In this document: one piece after another, positions 1 through 8,880 of the stretch
How the letters are laid out: each line of letters starts with the position of its first letter
Numbering within the stretch: position 1 is the stretch's first letter
DNA from: Halobacillus litoralis
GTDB lineage: Bacteria; Bacillota; Bacilli; Bacillales; Halobacillaceae
Assembly: GCF_009856445.1 (NCBI RefSeq)
Contig: NZ_WMFA01000013.1
Coordinates: 27,109 to 91,108, forward strand
Direction: 5' to 3'
DNA length: 64,000 nt
Notes under the pieces: generated by a model
What the model was told of the DNA's origin: nothing
Databases searched by the model: none
What the model saw: only the letters and a program-made list of their open reading frames with translations
Position numbers and translations under genes: made by a program

Positions 1-42
1 GCGCTCATCATCAACGATGAGAACCGTGATTTTCCCACTCAT
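1..42 (-). CDS. LytTR-type response regulator, N-terminal fragment (cut by window edge)
   Basis: Only the first 14 codons are in the window (MSGKITVLIVDDER). A hydrophobic strand ending in two aspartates is how a CheY-like receiver domain begins. Its ATG overlaps the TGA of the upstream histidine kinase gene in an ATGA, so the two are translationally coupled. The kinase is LytS-like, so the partner is expected to be a LytT/LytR-type regulator with a LytTR DNA-binding domain. That output domain is outside the window, so this part is inferred from the neighbour. Confidence 0.75.
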   Translation of the reverse strand, partial: MSGKITVLIVDDER

Positions 43-1784
43 GACCCTGTCTCCTTTTCGTGAAGAGGGACCGTAAAGGCTATGGTGGTCCCCTGTCCTT
101 GTTCACTCCTAATTTGCAGCTTCGCACTCTTTCCATGCATGTATTCTAATCGTTTGTTGACGTTATATAACCCGAATCCCGTCCCTCTTTCAGACGTGAC
201 CGATTGTTCTCCCAAAGTACGCAGCCTCATCGGTTCAATGCCTTTTCCGTTATCTGCTACGCTGATGTTTACGCTACCACCATCTTTACGAACACGAATC
301 GTAATCTCCGCTCCCCCTTCCTGGTCTTTGATCCCATGCTTGATGCTGTTTTCGACCAGGGGTTGTAAGGTTAAAGGAGCGATACGAGCGGATAACGCTG
401 TTTCATCAATATCATAGTGGACATGCAGGCGATCAACGAAACGCGTCTCTTCGATGAGAAGATAGGATTTTACATGTTTCAACTCTTCTTTTAAAGAGGT
501 CCAGGTTTTGGTCGTTGCTCCCAGGTTTTGTCTGAAAAATTTGGAAAGCGCTATAAGAAGGGCTCTTGCCCGGTCAGGTTCCGTGCGGGTCAACGAAACG
601 ATGACGTTTAACGAATTGAACAAAAAGTGTGGATTCACTTGGGCCTGTAAGGCTTTTACTTCCGCTTCCCGTGCAAGTCCCTGTGCTTTTTCAGCATCCG
701 CAAGCTCCAGCTGCTGGCTGAGGAGTGCACTTAATCCCTGGATCAATTCCAATAAAACATTGGAGATTTCTTTTTGTGACGATACATAAAACTTTAGCGT
801 ACCAACCACTTCCTGACGTTTCTTCAATGGAACGATGACCGCAGCCCCAAGAGGACAATCCGGCTGTTGACATTGAATCTCTTCATGTCTGACTACTACA
901 CGCTTCCCTGTTTCAATAACTTCACGAGTAGCGTCCGTTTGGATCGGCTCCCCCGCCTTATGGTGGTCATCAGCCTGTCCTACATGAGCAAGAATCCTTT
1001 GTTTATCAGTCATGGAGATTGCACTCACTTGAACTTCTCCATAAATTATCCGGCATGCCTTTTCTGCAGAATCCATCGTTAACCCTTTGCGCAGATGAGA
1101 TACCGTCGACTCTGCCAACTTCAGCGCTTTTTGGGCCTGTATGGCTCCGACTTTCTCTTCTTCATGAAGAACATTGCGAATGATCAATAAGAACAAGGCG
1201 GAGCCAACACCATTGGCTACAATCATAGGTACTCCAATCTCCTGGACAAGGGCCCACGCACGAGGAAATGGATTGGAGATGAGGAGGATGATTCCCATCT
1301 GGACTGTTTCTGCAAGAGCACCAACAAATAATGCCGTCTTCAGTTTCAGAGGCTCCTCTTTTTTATGAAAGTAACCTGCAATGATTCCAGCTACCACTGC
1401 GGATATCCCGCAAGCGACCCCTGTAAACCCTCCGAGAGACAGACGATGCAGTCCAGCAATGACTCCCGCCCCTATACCGATCCGGTAACCTCCGAAAAGA
1501 CCGGCTGCAACTATTCCGATCACTCTTGAGTTTGCCAGTGCTTCGGATTCGACAAGATTATAAACCCAGCGTCCATAATCAAGGGAACTCGTGTCATAGG
1601 TGATGCCTGTATATGTACCAATAATTCCGAACAACCCGAAAAACGCGATCGCCATGTACCGCTGACGTTGGTCCAGCGTCTTTTTATCAATCAACTCTCG
1701 GAAAAACCGGAAACGGGTAATAATGAAAGCGACCGTTACGATAATCCCGAGCCTTTCAAGCATCGGAAGAAACAACTCAAACAT
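39..1784 (-). CDS. lytS: LytS-type sensor histidine kinase
   Basis: Membrane histidine kinase that would phosphorylate the adjacent response regulator. Residues 1-205 hold about six hydrophobic segments of the 5TMR-LYT type, including NSRVIGIVAAGLFGGYRIG. Residues about 225-360 are GAF-like. The dimerization/phosphoacceptor region at about 380-395 has NPHFLFNSLN with the phosphorylatable histidine at about 386. The ATPase domain has the N box LVENSIKHG and the G boxes DNGKGI and GTGFGLYNV. At 581 residues it matches the usual LytS/YpdA length. In this family the pair controls murein-hydrolase/LrgAB or pyruvate-related transport genes; the target is not visible here. The start is an ATG behind a GGGAG site. 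Confidence 0.93.
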   Translation of the reverse strand: MFELFLPMLERLGIIVTVAFIITRFRFFRELIDKKTLDQRQRYMAIAFFGLFGIIGTYTGITYDTSSLDYGRWVYNLVESEALANSRVIGIVAAGLFGGYRIGIGAGVIAGLHRLSLGGFTGVACGISAVVAGIIAGYFHKKEEPLKLKTALFVGALAETVQMGIILLISNPFPRAWALVQEIGVPMIVANGVGSALFLLIIRNVLHEEEKVGAIQAQKALKLAESTVSHLRKGLTMDSAEKACRIIYGEVQVSAISMTDKQRILAHVGQADDHHKAGEPIQTDATREVIETGKRVVVRHEEIQCQQPDCPLGAAVIVPLKKRQEVVGTLKFYVSSQKEISNVLLELIQGLSALLSQQLELADAEKAQGLAREAEVKALQAQVNPHFLFNSLNVIVSLTRTEPDRARALLIALSKFFRQNLGATTKTWTSLKEELKHVKSYLLIEETRFVDRLHVHYDIDETALSARIAPLTLQPLVENSIKHGIKDQEGGAEITIRVRKDGGSVNISVADNGKGIEPMRLRTLGEQSVTSERGTGFGLYNVNKRLEYMHGKSAKLQIRSEQGQGTTIAFTVPLHEKETGS

Positions 1785-1828
1785 ACTCCCACGTCCTTTT
1801 ACTCTTTCTAGCAGATATGCTCCCTATT

Positions 1829-2022
1829 CTTGAAGAATCAGTTTCGAGATGTTTCGAGGTTCGTTGCCTGGTTTTCAAGAATCCTACTTGGTAAAGGGGT
1901 GGGAGGGGAATGGCGAGACTCCTGGGACAAAAGTGCTTGCCGCGCTCCCGCAGAAAGCAAGTTATTCCCCGCAGCCCCATCTACTTAACAAAGGTCTCGA
2001 AACCGAGTTTTCAAGAAACCTG
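1829..2022 (-). repeat. Intergenic repeat, locus 1 (internally deleted copy)
   Basis: Occupies most of the 406-base gap between lytS and the nitrilase gene. It is bounded by GTTTCGAGA (1841-1849) and TCTCGAAAC (1995-2003), an inverted terminal pair. Read on the minus strand it begins like the type-1 copies at 27711 and 41109 (GGGGCTGCGGGGAAT, then GGAGTCTCGCCA, CCCCTCC) but lacks the middle GAGCCTCCT...GGGTCTCACC block. It then runs into CCAGGCAACGAACC, the end sequence of the type-2 copies at 28031 and 41431. It therefore looks like the same composite arrangement with an internal deletion. Apparent ORFs across it are not credible genes. Confidence 0.8.
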
Positions 2023-2190
2023 TCATATCATTGAATAGCGGTTTATGTTTATTGTAGCATGGGCGGTCTGTTTCGATACACAGAATGAAGGCAGGAGATC
2101 AATTCTCACCATCCAGGCAAAATCCCTTACGAAAACATTAGGGAAACGTCAGAATTTTTTGATACACTAAGAAGAAAATGAGGTGATAGG

Positions 2191-2973
2191 ATGACAACAA
2201 AAATAGCCATGATTCAAATGGACATCGTTTTCGGTGATCCTGAAGAGAACCGGAAACTTGCGCAAGAGAAAATAAAAGAAGCTGCTGCACAAGGAAGTGA
2301 GGTCATCTTGTTACCTGAGTTGTGGACGACAGGCTATGATCTTTCCCGCTTTGACGAAATAGCAGAAACGCTCGAAGGACCCACGCATGAGCTGTTGATG
2401 ACTTTATCCAGGGAATATAAGATCACGATTGCCGGATCCATAGCTGAAGAAGAAAACGGGAAGTATTATAACACTTTCGTCGCCTACGATGCGGAAGGTA
2501 ACCGGCTGGTCAATTACCGGAAAGCGCATTTGTTCCGTTTGATGAATGAAGAGAAGTTTTTAGAATCAGGAAATCAAAAAGGAAACTTCCAACTTGGAGA
2601 TGTGCCGGTGGCCGGCGTCATTTGTTATGATATCCGTTTCCCTGAATGGATGAGAACTCACATGCTGAATGGTTCAAGAGGGCTGTTGGTCGTTGCGGAA
2701 TGGCCTAAACCAAGGGTGGAGCATTGGCGCAATCTATTGATTAGCCGAGCCATTGAAAATCAATGCTTCGTCATCGCCTGCAACCGTGTAGGTGCGGATC
2801 AAAACAATGAGTTTGGAGGGCATTCCATTGTTGTAGACCCTTGGGGAAACATTTTAGCTGAAGGTGGTTTGGATGAAGAAATCGTGTATGCAGATGTTGA
2901 CTTCACAGCTGTCGAAGCGATCCGCGAGCAGATTCCTATTTTCCAAGACCGGCGGCCGGACCTGTATGAATAA
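2191..2973 (+). CDS. mtnU: Carbon-nitrogen hydrolase, MtnU/omega-amidase type
   Basis: A 260-residue single-domain nitrilase-superfamily amidase. The catalytic triad can be read as E43 (LLPELW), K111 (NYRKAHLF) and C145 (GVICYDIRFPEW). Length and motifs fit MtnU/YkrU of Bacillus, thought to hydrolyse the 2-oxo-glutaramate or ketoacid amide left by the last transamination of methionine salvage. A MtnE-like aminotransferase lies 2.7 kb downstream, which supports that role, although two unrelated minus-strand genes separate them. The start has a GAGGTG site. The gene is followed by a bidirectional terminator shared with nos. A generic omega-amidase role is the main alternative. Confidence 0.85.
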   Translation: MTTKIAMIQMDIVFGDPEENRKLAQEKIKEAAAQGSEVILLPELWTTGYDLSRFDEIAETLEGPTHELLMTLSREYKITIAGSIAEEENGKYYNTFVAYDAEGNRLVNYRKAHLFRLMNEEKFLESGNQKGNFQLGDVPVAGVICYDIRFPEWMRTHMLNGSRGLLVVAEWPKPRVEHWRNLLISRAIENQCFVIACNRVGADQNNEFGGHSIVVDPWGNILAEGGLDEEIVYADVDFTAVEAIREQIPIFQDRRPDLYE

Positions 2974-3060
2974 GCTCTTATTCGATTAACGGATGGATAA
3001 TTATCATCTTGAATTGATATATTGCTCATTCAGTCTATAACTCACATAAATAAGAAAAGA

Positions 3061-3097
3061 AAAAAAATCCTTCCCAATCATTGGGAAGGATTTTTTT
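3061..3097. terminator. Bidirectional terminator between mtnU and nos
   Basis: Perfect stem CCTTCCCAA/TTGGGAAGG flanked by an A run on one side and a T run on the other, so it can stop transcripts from both strands. The three-base loop (3078-3080) is exactly the TGA stop codon of nos on the minus strand, so half of the hairpin is nos coding sequence. Confidence 0.9.
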
Positions 3098-4169
3098 CAT
3101 AGGCCGGTGTTTGATAGAAATAGTTTGGTGTGTCCATCCGGTTTTTATAGGCGGAATGGAAAATGTGAGTAGATGCCGGCGAGACGGGAGGGATAAGCCA
3201 TGTCCAGTCACCCGTGACCTCACGTCCACATGAATGTTCTTTTTTCTCAAACTGATGGAACTGTTGAGCTGCGGTATGATGGTCAACAAGGGTTACCCCT
3301 TCGGATTGATAAGAAAACAGAACTGCCTGATTGAGCTCAATCAAGGCACGGTCCTTCCACAAGGATGAATTCCGCTTCGTATCCAGTCCCATGGATTCAG
3401 CTACAACAGGCAAAAGATCATACCGGAAATCATCGGCAAGATTGCGGGCCCCGATCTCTGTTTCCATATAAAAGCCATTGAACGGAGCAGCTGTATAATC
3501 GATGCCACCGATTTCAAGGCGCATATCTGAAATCACCGGCACTGCATACCAACGTAGTCCCAGGTCTTCAAACCATGCAAAATCCGGATGACGCAGCTGT
3601 ACTTCTTTCACTTTTTCAGACGGGATCTCATACCACACGGGCTCCCGTCCATCCATTTGGATGACGAGAGGCAGCACATCAAAAGACGTGCCTTCTCCTC
3701 TCCATCCGAGTTTCTGACATTCCTTCGTAAACGCAATAGAAGCAGGGTCCCCTGTCACCCTGCCGTTTTCTTCATACCCGGCGTAACGAATCAATTGGTG
3801 ATTCCAAAGACGCACGACATGTTCCGAAGTCCTGGGTTTAAAAATAGTAATTGTCGAGCGGATGCGTCCCCCATTTGTCGCGTAATCCAGGTGGTTGAGT
3901 AGTGCATCACGCATGCCCTCTTCTGTATCGACATCTCTTGCATCAAAGACCTTCAAACTGCTCCAAAAAAGACGTCCGATGCAGCGGTTACTGTTCCTCC
4001 AGGCGACTTTTGATCCATATTCAAGCTCACCATAGGTGTGCGTATAGCTTCCCGTCTCACTAATTTCCCGCTGGATTTCCTTCAATCTCTCATCTGTATC
4101 ACAAAGCTGTTGCTCCTGATAGTATTGGCAAATGAATGCTTCCGCCTTTTTATATAAATCTGTATTCAC
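3078..4169 (-). CDS. nos: Bacterial nitric oxide synthase (oxygenase domain only)
   Basis: Makes NO and citrulline from L-arginine with heme and a pterin; like other Bacillaceae enzymes it lacks the fused reductase. The heme-thiolate cysteine is C63 in [10 protein letters not shown]. The substrate-binding glutamate is E238 in [13 protein letters not shown], where the Trp of the usual NGWYM is Phe. The C-terminal pterin/heme region shows [10 protein letters not shown] and PNYFYQ. At 363 residues it has normal bacterial length. The start is a GTG with GGAGG nine bases upstream; a nearby ATG is out of frame. It lies 66 bases downstream of a flavin disulfide reductase gene on the same strand, probably cotranscribed. 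The stop codon is the loop of the terminator. Confidence 0.95.
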   Translation of the reverse strand: MNTDLYKKAEAFICQYYQEQQLCDTDERLKEIQREISETGSYTHTYGELEYGSKVAWRNSNRCIGRLFWSSLKVFDARDVDTEEGMRDALLNHLDYATNGGRIRSTITIFKPRTSEHVVRLWNHQLIRYAGYEENGRVTGDPASIAFTKECQKLGWRGEGTSFDVLPLVIQMDGREPVWYEIPSEKVKEVQLRHPDFAWFEDLGLRWYAVPVISDMRLEIGGIDYTAAPFNGFYMETEIGARNLADDFRYDLLPVVAESMGLDTKRNSSLWKDRALIELNQAVLFSYQSEGVTLVDHHTAAQQFHQFEKKEHSCGREVTGDWTWLIPPVSPASTHIFHSAYKNRMDTPNYFYQTPAYEKNPSQ

Positions 4170-4235
4170 AGCATGAATCCTCCTGTATGGTGCTTCATTC
4201 CTATCCTACCATACATGAAGAACTTCCTACACGAT

Positions 4236-5564
4236 TCAGTCTGCCTTGCGGGCGGCCTGCTGTACAGGATCCCACACGCTGTTATAAGGTGGCGCATAGG
4301 CAAGATCCAAGTCTTCTAATTCATCGATGGACATTTCATGGAACAGCGCAGTGGCAAGGACATCGATGCGTTTATCAGCACCCAGACCTCCGATGATCTG
4401 AGCCCCGAGCAACTGACCGGTTTGCTCATGATAAACGATTTTCAACGTCATTGGATCCTCCTTGGAATAGTAACCGGCAGCATGGGTGGATTCAATCGTA
4501 ATTTTTTTAAACGGGATCTTTTCGTTCTTTGCCTCCTGTTCAGAAAGACCTGTCCGGGCAAGCGTTAAATCAAAGAATTTCAAAATCGACGTACCCACAA
4601 TTCCCCGGAACGATCTTCGATGATCAATCATGTTCAGACCGGCGATTTGCCCTTGTTTGTTGGCATGCGTGCCTAATGGAATATAATCATCCTTCTTTTT
4701 GATACGGTGGTACTGTGTGGCGCAATCCCCGGCAGCATAGATGTCCAGGATGCTCGTCTCCATAAAAGCATTCACGGCAATCGCGTCATTCACCCCTTTG
4801 TATACACCCGTGTTTTTCATAAAGGTGGTATTCGGTGCCACTCCTACGGCAACAAGGACCAGGTCGGTTTGGTATTCTCCTTTATCCGTGATGACGGATT
4901 GGACATGCTGATCCCCTTTAAAACCTTCAACCGATTCCCCAAGATGTAATTCCACGCCGTTTCGTTCGGCTTCTTCATGCACCAGCTCTCCCATGTCCTC
5001 ATCGAAAATTTTCGCCAGTTGAGGTCCGCGGTCTATCAACCGTACCTTCTTTCCAATCGACACAAAGCTTTCGGCCATTTCAAGTCCTATGTACCCGCCG
5101 CCGATAATGGTCACATGTTGCTTATCGCTCGTAGTCGCTGCCATAATCTCTTTGATATCAGGTATGGTCTTCAGCGAATAAATCCCTTCAAGCTCCTGTC
5201 CCTCCCACGGAGGCATGACCGGTGCTGCCCCGGAAGCTACAAGCAGACGGTCATAGGACAATTCAAAACCCTCACCCTGATCATCTTTTCCGTAAATGAC
5301 TTTATGGTCACAATCTACTTCTGTTACCGTGTGATGGGTTCGGACGTCGATGCCATATTTTTCGCGAAACGTTTCAGGGTCACGTGCGATGAGGTCTTCA
5401 GTAGACCCGACATCCCCACTTAATACATACGGCAGGCCACATTGTCCATACGAGGTGATTCCCCCTTGTTCCAACACGGTTATTGAATGCCCCTTACTAT
5501 TCCTTACGATTTGCATAGCTGCACTCATTCCGGCAGCATCTCCTCCGATAATAACGAAGTCCAT
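4236..5564 (-). CDS. cdr: CoA-disulfide reductase-like FAD/NAD(P)H oxidoreductase
   Basis: Two-dinucleotide-binding-domain flavoprotein of the CoADR/Nox/Npx group. It has an N-terminal FAD site (IIGGDAAGMSAA), a single redox cysteine at about residue 42 (SYGQCGLPYVLSG), an NAD(P) site (VTIIGGGYIGLEMAE) and the FAD motif IYAAGDCA. It lacks a C-terminal rhodanese domain. The usual reaction is NAD(P)H-dependent reduction of CoA disulfide or a persulfide. The ATG at 5564 is preferred over a GTG three codons earlier because AAGGAG sits eight bases before it. It is probably the first gene of an operon with nos, so it is a candidate electron or thiol partner; that link is inferred from position only. 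Confidence 0.85.
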   Translation of the reverse strand: MDFVIIGGDAAGMSAAMQIVRNSKGHSITVLEQGGITSYGQCGLPYVLSGDVGSTEDLIARDPETFREKYGIDVRTHHTVTEVDCDHKVIYGKDDQGEGFELSYDRLLVASGAAPVMPPWEGQELEGIYSLKTIPDIKEIMAATTSDKQHVTIIGGGYIGLEMAESFVSIGKKVRLIDRGPQLAKIFDEDMGELVHEEAERNGVELHLGESVEGFKGDQHVQSVITDKGEYQTDLVLVAVGVAPNTTFMKNTGVYKGVNDAIAVNAFMETSILDIYAAGDCATQYHRIKKKDDYIPLGTHANKQGQIAGLNMIDHRRSFRGIVGTSILKFFDLTLARTGLSEQEAKNEKIPFKKITIESTHAAGYYSKEDPMTLKIVYHEQTGQLLGAQIIGGLGADKRIDVLATALFHEMSIDELEDLDLAYAPPYNSVWDPVQQAARKAD

Positions 5565-5700
5565 CCCAATCACTCCTTTTATGTACCTTCTATTCTCTTA
5601 TTCTTTGCCTATATGGTTCCCACTCAAACTTCTCTCATGTTAAACTAACGATATTATCTTTTTGTACGACTTTTCAAAAAAATCATTCGAGGTGAAGGAC

Positions 5701-6873
5701 ATGAAGCAATTTCAAACATCCAAGGCCATTCAACGGCTTCCGGACCAATTTTTCGCAACCATGATCGATAAACTAAATCTATACAAAAACCGGGGATATG
5801 ACACCTTGAACTTAGGACAGGGAAATCCTGATCAACCCACCCCCTCCCACATTGTGCAGTCACTAAAGGAAGCGGCCGAAAACCCTGATTTCCACAAGTA
5901 TCCTCCCTTCCACGGGTATGAATTCTTCAAGGAAGCCGTGGCTGAATTTTACAAGCGTGAATATGACGTAGACATCGACCCTGAAACTGAAGTCGCCATT
6001 ATGCCCGGCAGCAAAACAGGGCTGGTTGAGCTTAGCCAGTGCTTCCTTGACCCAGGAGATGTTGCGCTCGTTCCCGACCCTGGTTATCCGGATTACTGGT
6101 CCGGTATTGAAATGGTCGGTGCAGAAATGAAGTCCATGCCTCTTCGTGAAGAAAATGGCTTTTTGCCTGACTACGCGGAAATTGATGAAGAGAGTTGGGA
6201 AAAAGCAAAGCTCATGTTCTTAAACTACCCGAATAATCCGACGGGTGCGATGGCTGATGCGGACTTTTTCGCAGAAACCATCCAAGAAGCAGAAAAGAAC
6301 GACGTGTGTGTCGTTCACGACTTTGCTTATGGAGCCATTGGATTTGACGGGAATAAACCACTCAGCTTCATGCAATTCGAAGGCGCGAAAAATGTCGGGG
6401 TTGAAGTTTATACCATGTCCAAGACGTACAATATGGCCGGCTGGCGTGTCGCTTTTGCTGTCGGAAACCCTAGCGTCATTCAAGCGCTTGAGGTCATCCA
6501 GGACCACTATTTCTGCAGTATTTTCGGCGGGCTACAGAAAGCATCAGCCACCGCTTTATTGAGTTCCCAGGAATGTGTTACAGAACTTGCTGAAACCTAT
6601 GAAAAAAGACGTGATCTTCTCGTCAGTGGGTTAGAAGAAGCGGGCTATCATGTCGCTCCCTGCCAAGGTTCTTTCTTTACATGGCTGCAAGTACCTGAAG
6701 GCTATACATCCCAAGGCTTTGCAGACGATTTGTTAGAAACGACAGGTTTGTTCGTTGCACCTGGAATCGGCTTCGGTACGTACGGTGAGGGCTATGTGCG
6801 TATAGGTCTGAACAATTCGGAAGAAGCATTGCGGGATGCGGTAAAGCGATTTAAAGCATTTAAGCAGAAGTAG
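5701..6873 (+). CDS. mtnE: Class I/II aminotransferase, MtnE-like
   Basis: PLP-dependent aminotransferase of 390 residues. The Schiff-base lysine is K241 in the SKTYNMAGWR motif; NYPNNPTG and HDFAYGA are the other cofactor-site signatures. The N-terminal LGQGNPDQPTP and VPDPGYPDYWSG blocks match MtnE/YkrV, which transaminates 2-oxo-4-methylthiobutyrate to methionine in the salvage pathway. The frame is open 13 codons further upstream, but GAGGTGAAGG is placed for the ATG at 5701. A methionine-salvage role is supported by the nearby mtnU-like gene. No S-box is visible in the short upstream region. Confidence 0.85.
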   Translation: MKQFQTSKAIQRLPDQFFATMIDKLNLYKNRGYDTLNLGQGNPDQPTPSHIVQSLKEAAENPDFHKYPPFHGYEFFKEAVAEFYKREYDVDIDPETEVAIMPGSKTGLVELSQCFLDPGDVALVPDPGYPDYWSGIEMVGAEMKSMPLREENGFLPDYAEIDEESWEKAKLMFLNYPNNPTGAMADADFFAETIQEAEKNDVCVVHDFAYGAIGFDGNKPLSFMQFEGAKNVGVEVYTMSKTYNMAGWRVAFAVGNPSVIQALEVIQDHYFCSIFGGLQKASATALLSSQECVTELAETYEKRRDLLVSGLEEAGYHVAPCQGSFFTWLQVPEGYTSQGFADDLLETTGLFVAPGIGFGTYGEGYVRIGLNNSEEALRDAVKRFKAFKQK

Positions 6874-6880
6874 GATCCAG

Positions 6881-6921
6881 GGCAGTACTTTTTCAACTCA
6901 AAGGTACTGTCTTTTTATTTT
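6881..6921 (+). terminator. Rho-independent terminator of mtnE
   Basis: GGCAGTACTTT and AAGGTACTGTC form an 11-base stem with G-U pairs and a nine-base loop, followed by CTTTTTATTTT on the plus strand. It starts eight bases after the stop codon. Confidence 0.8.
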
Positions 6922-7109
6922 ACCACGATAGTAAACGCTTCCATAGTTACAAGAAGCTGAGTAACTCTGCATAATCCCTCCACCTGTTGTCGAAATAAGT
7001 CTGATGGTTGGATAATTTTTTTTAAAATAATGATTGAATACTTGTTCAAAATGTATTTTAATTATCTTATACAAATACCATACGCATACTGTACAGGAGG
7101 GATTCACGA

Positions 7110-7313
7110 GTGTATACGCTTGTCAGAAGAGATGACCGTTTATTAGAAGTTCTAAAAGACCCGATTGACCGTAGAGACAGGGTTTTCCCCAAAGAGGAAG
7201 AAGCTGTGAAATATGCTGAAAAATTGAATGGATATATACAATCCGGGCCGAAGTGGGAAGTACAGGAATATTTAATATATGAAATGAAAAAAAGCAGAAG
7301 CTCAATCTCTTGA
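7110..7313 (+). CDS. Conserved-looking small hypothetical protein
   Basis: A 67-residue, charged, soluble-looking protein with no signal peptide or membrane segment; I do not recognise the family. The GTG start is supported by CAGGAGGG about eight bases upstream, and the gene is followed immediately by a strong terminator. The last codons (KKSRSSIS) are formed by the 5' arm of that terminator and the TGA is the first three bases of its 3' arm, so the C-terminus is probably tolerant of sequence. Composition (many K, E, R, D) suggests a small cytosolic protein. Confidence 0.7.
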   Translation: MYTLVRRDDRLLEVLKDPIDRRDRVFPKEEEAVKYAEKLNGYIQSGPKWEVQEYLIYEMKKSRSSIS

Positions 7314-7326
7314 GCTTCTGCTTTTT
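7289..7326. terminator. Bidirectional terminator (small gene / aldehyde dehydrogenase)
   Basis: Sixteen-base perfect stem (AAAAAGCAGAAGCTCA and its complement) around a six-base loop, with A and T runs at the ends. It serves the plus-strand 67-residue gene, whose stop codon lies in the 3' arm, and the minus-strand aldehyde dehydrogenase gene, which ends 27 bases away. Confidence 0.9.
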
Positions 7327-7352
7327 CCTATTTCGATTCCAACGATTTTGAA

Positions 7353-8807
7353 TTAAAAGGGAAACTCACGATAACCATTCATCACGCCGATCCATTTAAC
7401 GGTCGTAAATTTATCCAGAGCCCATTCGCCGCCAAAACGACCGAGTCCAGATTCTTTTTCACCGCCGAAAGCTACATGCGCTTCGTCATTCACGGATTGA
7501 TCGTTCACATGAATCATACCCGTTTCCACACGTTTAGCCACTTCCACACCACGATGAACATCACGAGTAAATACGGAACCACTCAACCCATAAGGAGAAC
7601 TGTTCGCTGCTTGAATCGCTTCTTGTTCAGACGAAACTTTGATAACAGAAGCAACAGGGCCGAAGACTTCATTCTTTGCAATCGGCATATCACTTGTTAC
7701 CCCTGTCAAAACAGTGGGCTGCATGACACTGCCATCTGTCTCACCGCCCGTGAGAATTTCAGCTCCACGACCGACGCTTTCCTTAACATCCTCCTGGATT
7801 CGTTCAATAGCGTCTTTGTTGATCAGAGGACCTATGACCGTATCCTTCTCTGATGGATCGCCAGCTTTTAAGCTCTCTACTTTTTCTTTGAATTTCTCGA
7901 TGAATGAATCATGTACATGTTCATCTACGATGATTCTGTTCAACGACATGCAAATCTGTCCCTGGTGCAGGAACTTACCAAAAGCTGCTGCTTCGACCGC
8001 CTGATCAATATCTGCATCTTCCAGAACGATCATGGCATTATTACCGCCAAGCTCTAAAGCTGTCTCCTTAATATATTTTCCTGCGAGTTCACCGATATGG
8101 CTGCCCACTTCCGTCGATCCTGTAAATGAAATCAGTTTCGCTGCCGGATGTTTCACAAAAGCATCCCCGATTTCTGAACCTCTACCGACAACCACATTGA
8201 TAACACCCTCAGGGAAACCAGCTTCATCAAATAGATCAGCAATCAACAACCCTGAAGTAACCGGTGCATCAGACGCCGGTTTGACGACAACGGTATTCCC
8301 TGTAGCCAAAGCTGGAGCAATGGATCTCATGGCCAGATGAAAAGGGAAGTTCCAAGGACCGATGACGCCGATGACACCTTTCGGAGAACGGTAGACGCGG
8401 TTTTCCTTTCCTTGTGTGTTGGAAGGTAAAATCTGCCCGCTCATCCGTGTCGGAAAACTGGCCGATTCCCGGATGATGCCGACAGCTGCCTGAAATTCAA
8501 CTTCTGCTTTGACAAGCGTGCTGCCCGCTTCTTTCACGAGCCAATCGATAATTTCATCTTTTCTATCATGGACCACTTTCAGCAACTGATCAAAGTGCGC
8601 CTGCTTTTTGCCAGGAAGAATCGTCATCCATGACTCCTGAGCATTAACAGCCGACTCATATGCTTCGTTAAGATCATCTTCATTTGCAGATGGGATGGAA
8701 GCAATCGTTTGCTGTGTATAAGGATTAACATTATCTACATATTTCTCACTGGAACCACTCTTCCACTGACCGTTAATGTATTGTTTAGTAAATGTTTTTG
8801 GACTCAT
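7353..8807 (-). CDS. NAD(P)-dependent aldehyde dehydrogenase, YfmT-like
   Basis: 484-residue aldehyde dehydrogenase oxidising an aldehyde to the acid in the cytosol. The catalytic cysteine is C286 (HQGQICMS), the general-base glutamate E252 (ALELGGNN), and the cofactor loop is FTGSTEVG. Overall form and the C-terminal GLGRFGGEWALDKFT block resemble Bacillus YfmT (vanillin/benzaldehyde dehydrogenase), so an aromatic aldehyde is a reasonable guess for the substrate. It has its own GGAGG site and appears monocistronic. Confidence 0.88.
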   Translation of the reverse strand: MSPKTFTKQYINGQWKSGSSEKYVDNVNPYTQQTIASIPSANEDDLNEAYESAVNAQESWMTILPGKKQAHFDQLLKVVHDRKDEIIDWLVKEAGSTLVKAEVEFQAAVGIIRESASFPTRMSGQILPSNTQGKENRVYRSPKGVIGVIGPWNFPFHLAMRSIAPALATGNTVVVKPASDAPVTSGLLIADLFDEAGFPEGVINVVVGRGSEIGDAFVKHPAAKLISFTGSTEVGSHIGELAGKYIKETALELGGNNAMIVLEDADIDQAVEAAAFGKFLHQGQICMSLNRIIVDEHVHDSFIEKFKEKVESLKAGDPSEKDTVIGPLINKDAIERIQEDVKESVGRGAEILTGGETDGSVMQPTVLTGVTSDMPIAKNEVFGPVASVIKVSSEQEAIQAANSSPYGLSGSVFTRDVHRGVEVAKRVETGMIHVNDQSVNDEAHVAFGGEKESGLGRFGGEWALDKFTTVKWIGVMNGYREFPF

Positions 8808-8880
8808 TCTAAAACCTCCATTTGGATTCGGAAACTTATCACAAAGCTAACATTCCCGGTTATGGAAGAAACGAAACGAT

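Noticed and set aside
3200..4169. NOS inactivated by the MET-E-IG variant beside the substrate glutamate
   Set aside because: The heme cysteine and the glutamate itself are intact, and the residue before TEIG varies among bacterial enzymes as far as I recall; there is no reason to call it inactive.
6898..7107. Minus-strand small ORF (a 24-codon part starts at an ATG near 6973)
   Set aside because: A GGAGGG is only three to four bases from the ATG, no terminator serves that strand, and the frame runs into the mtnE terminator. Kept as unproven.
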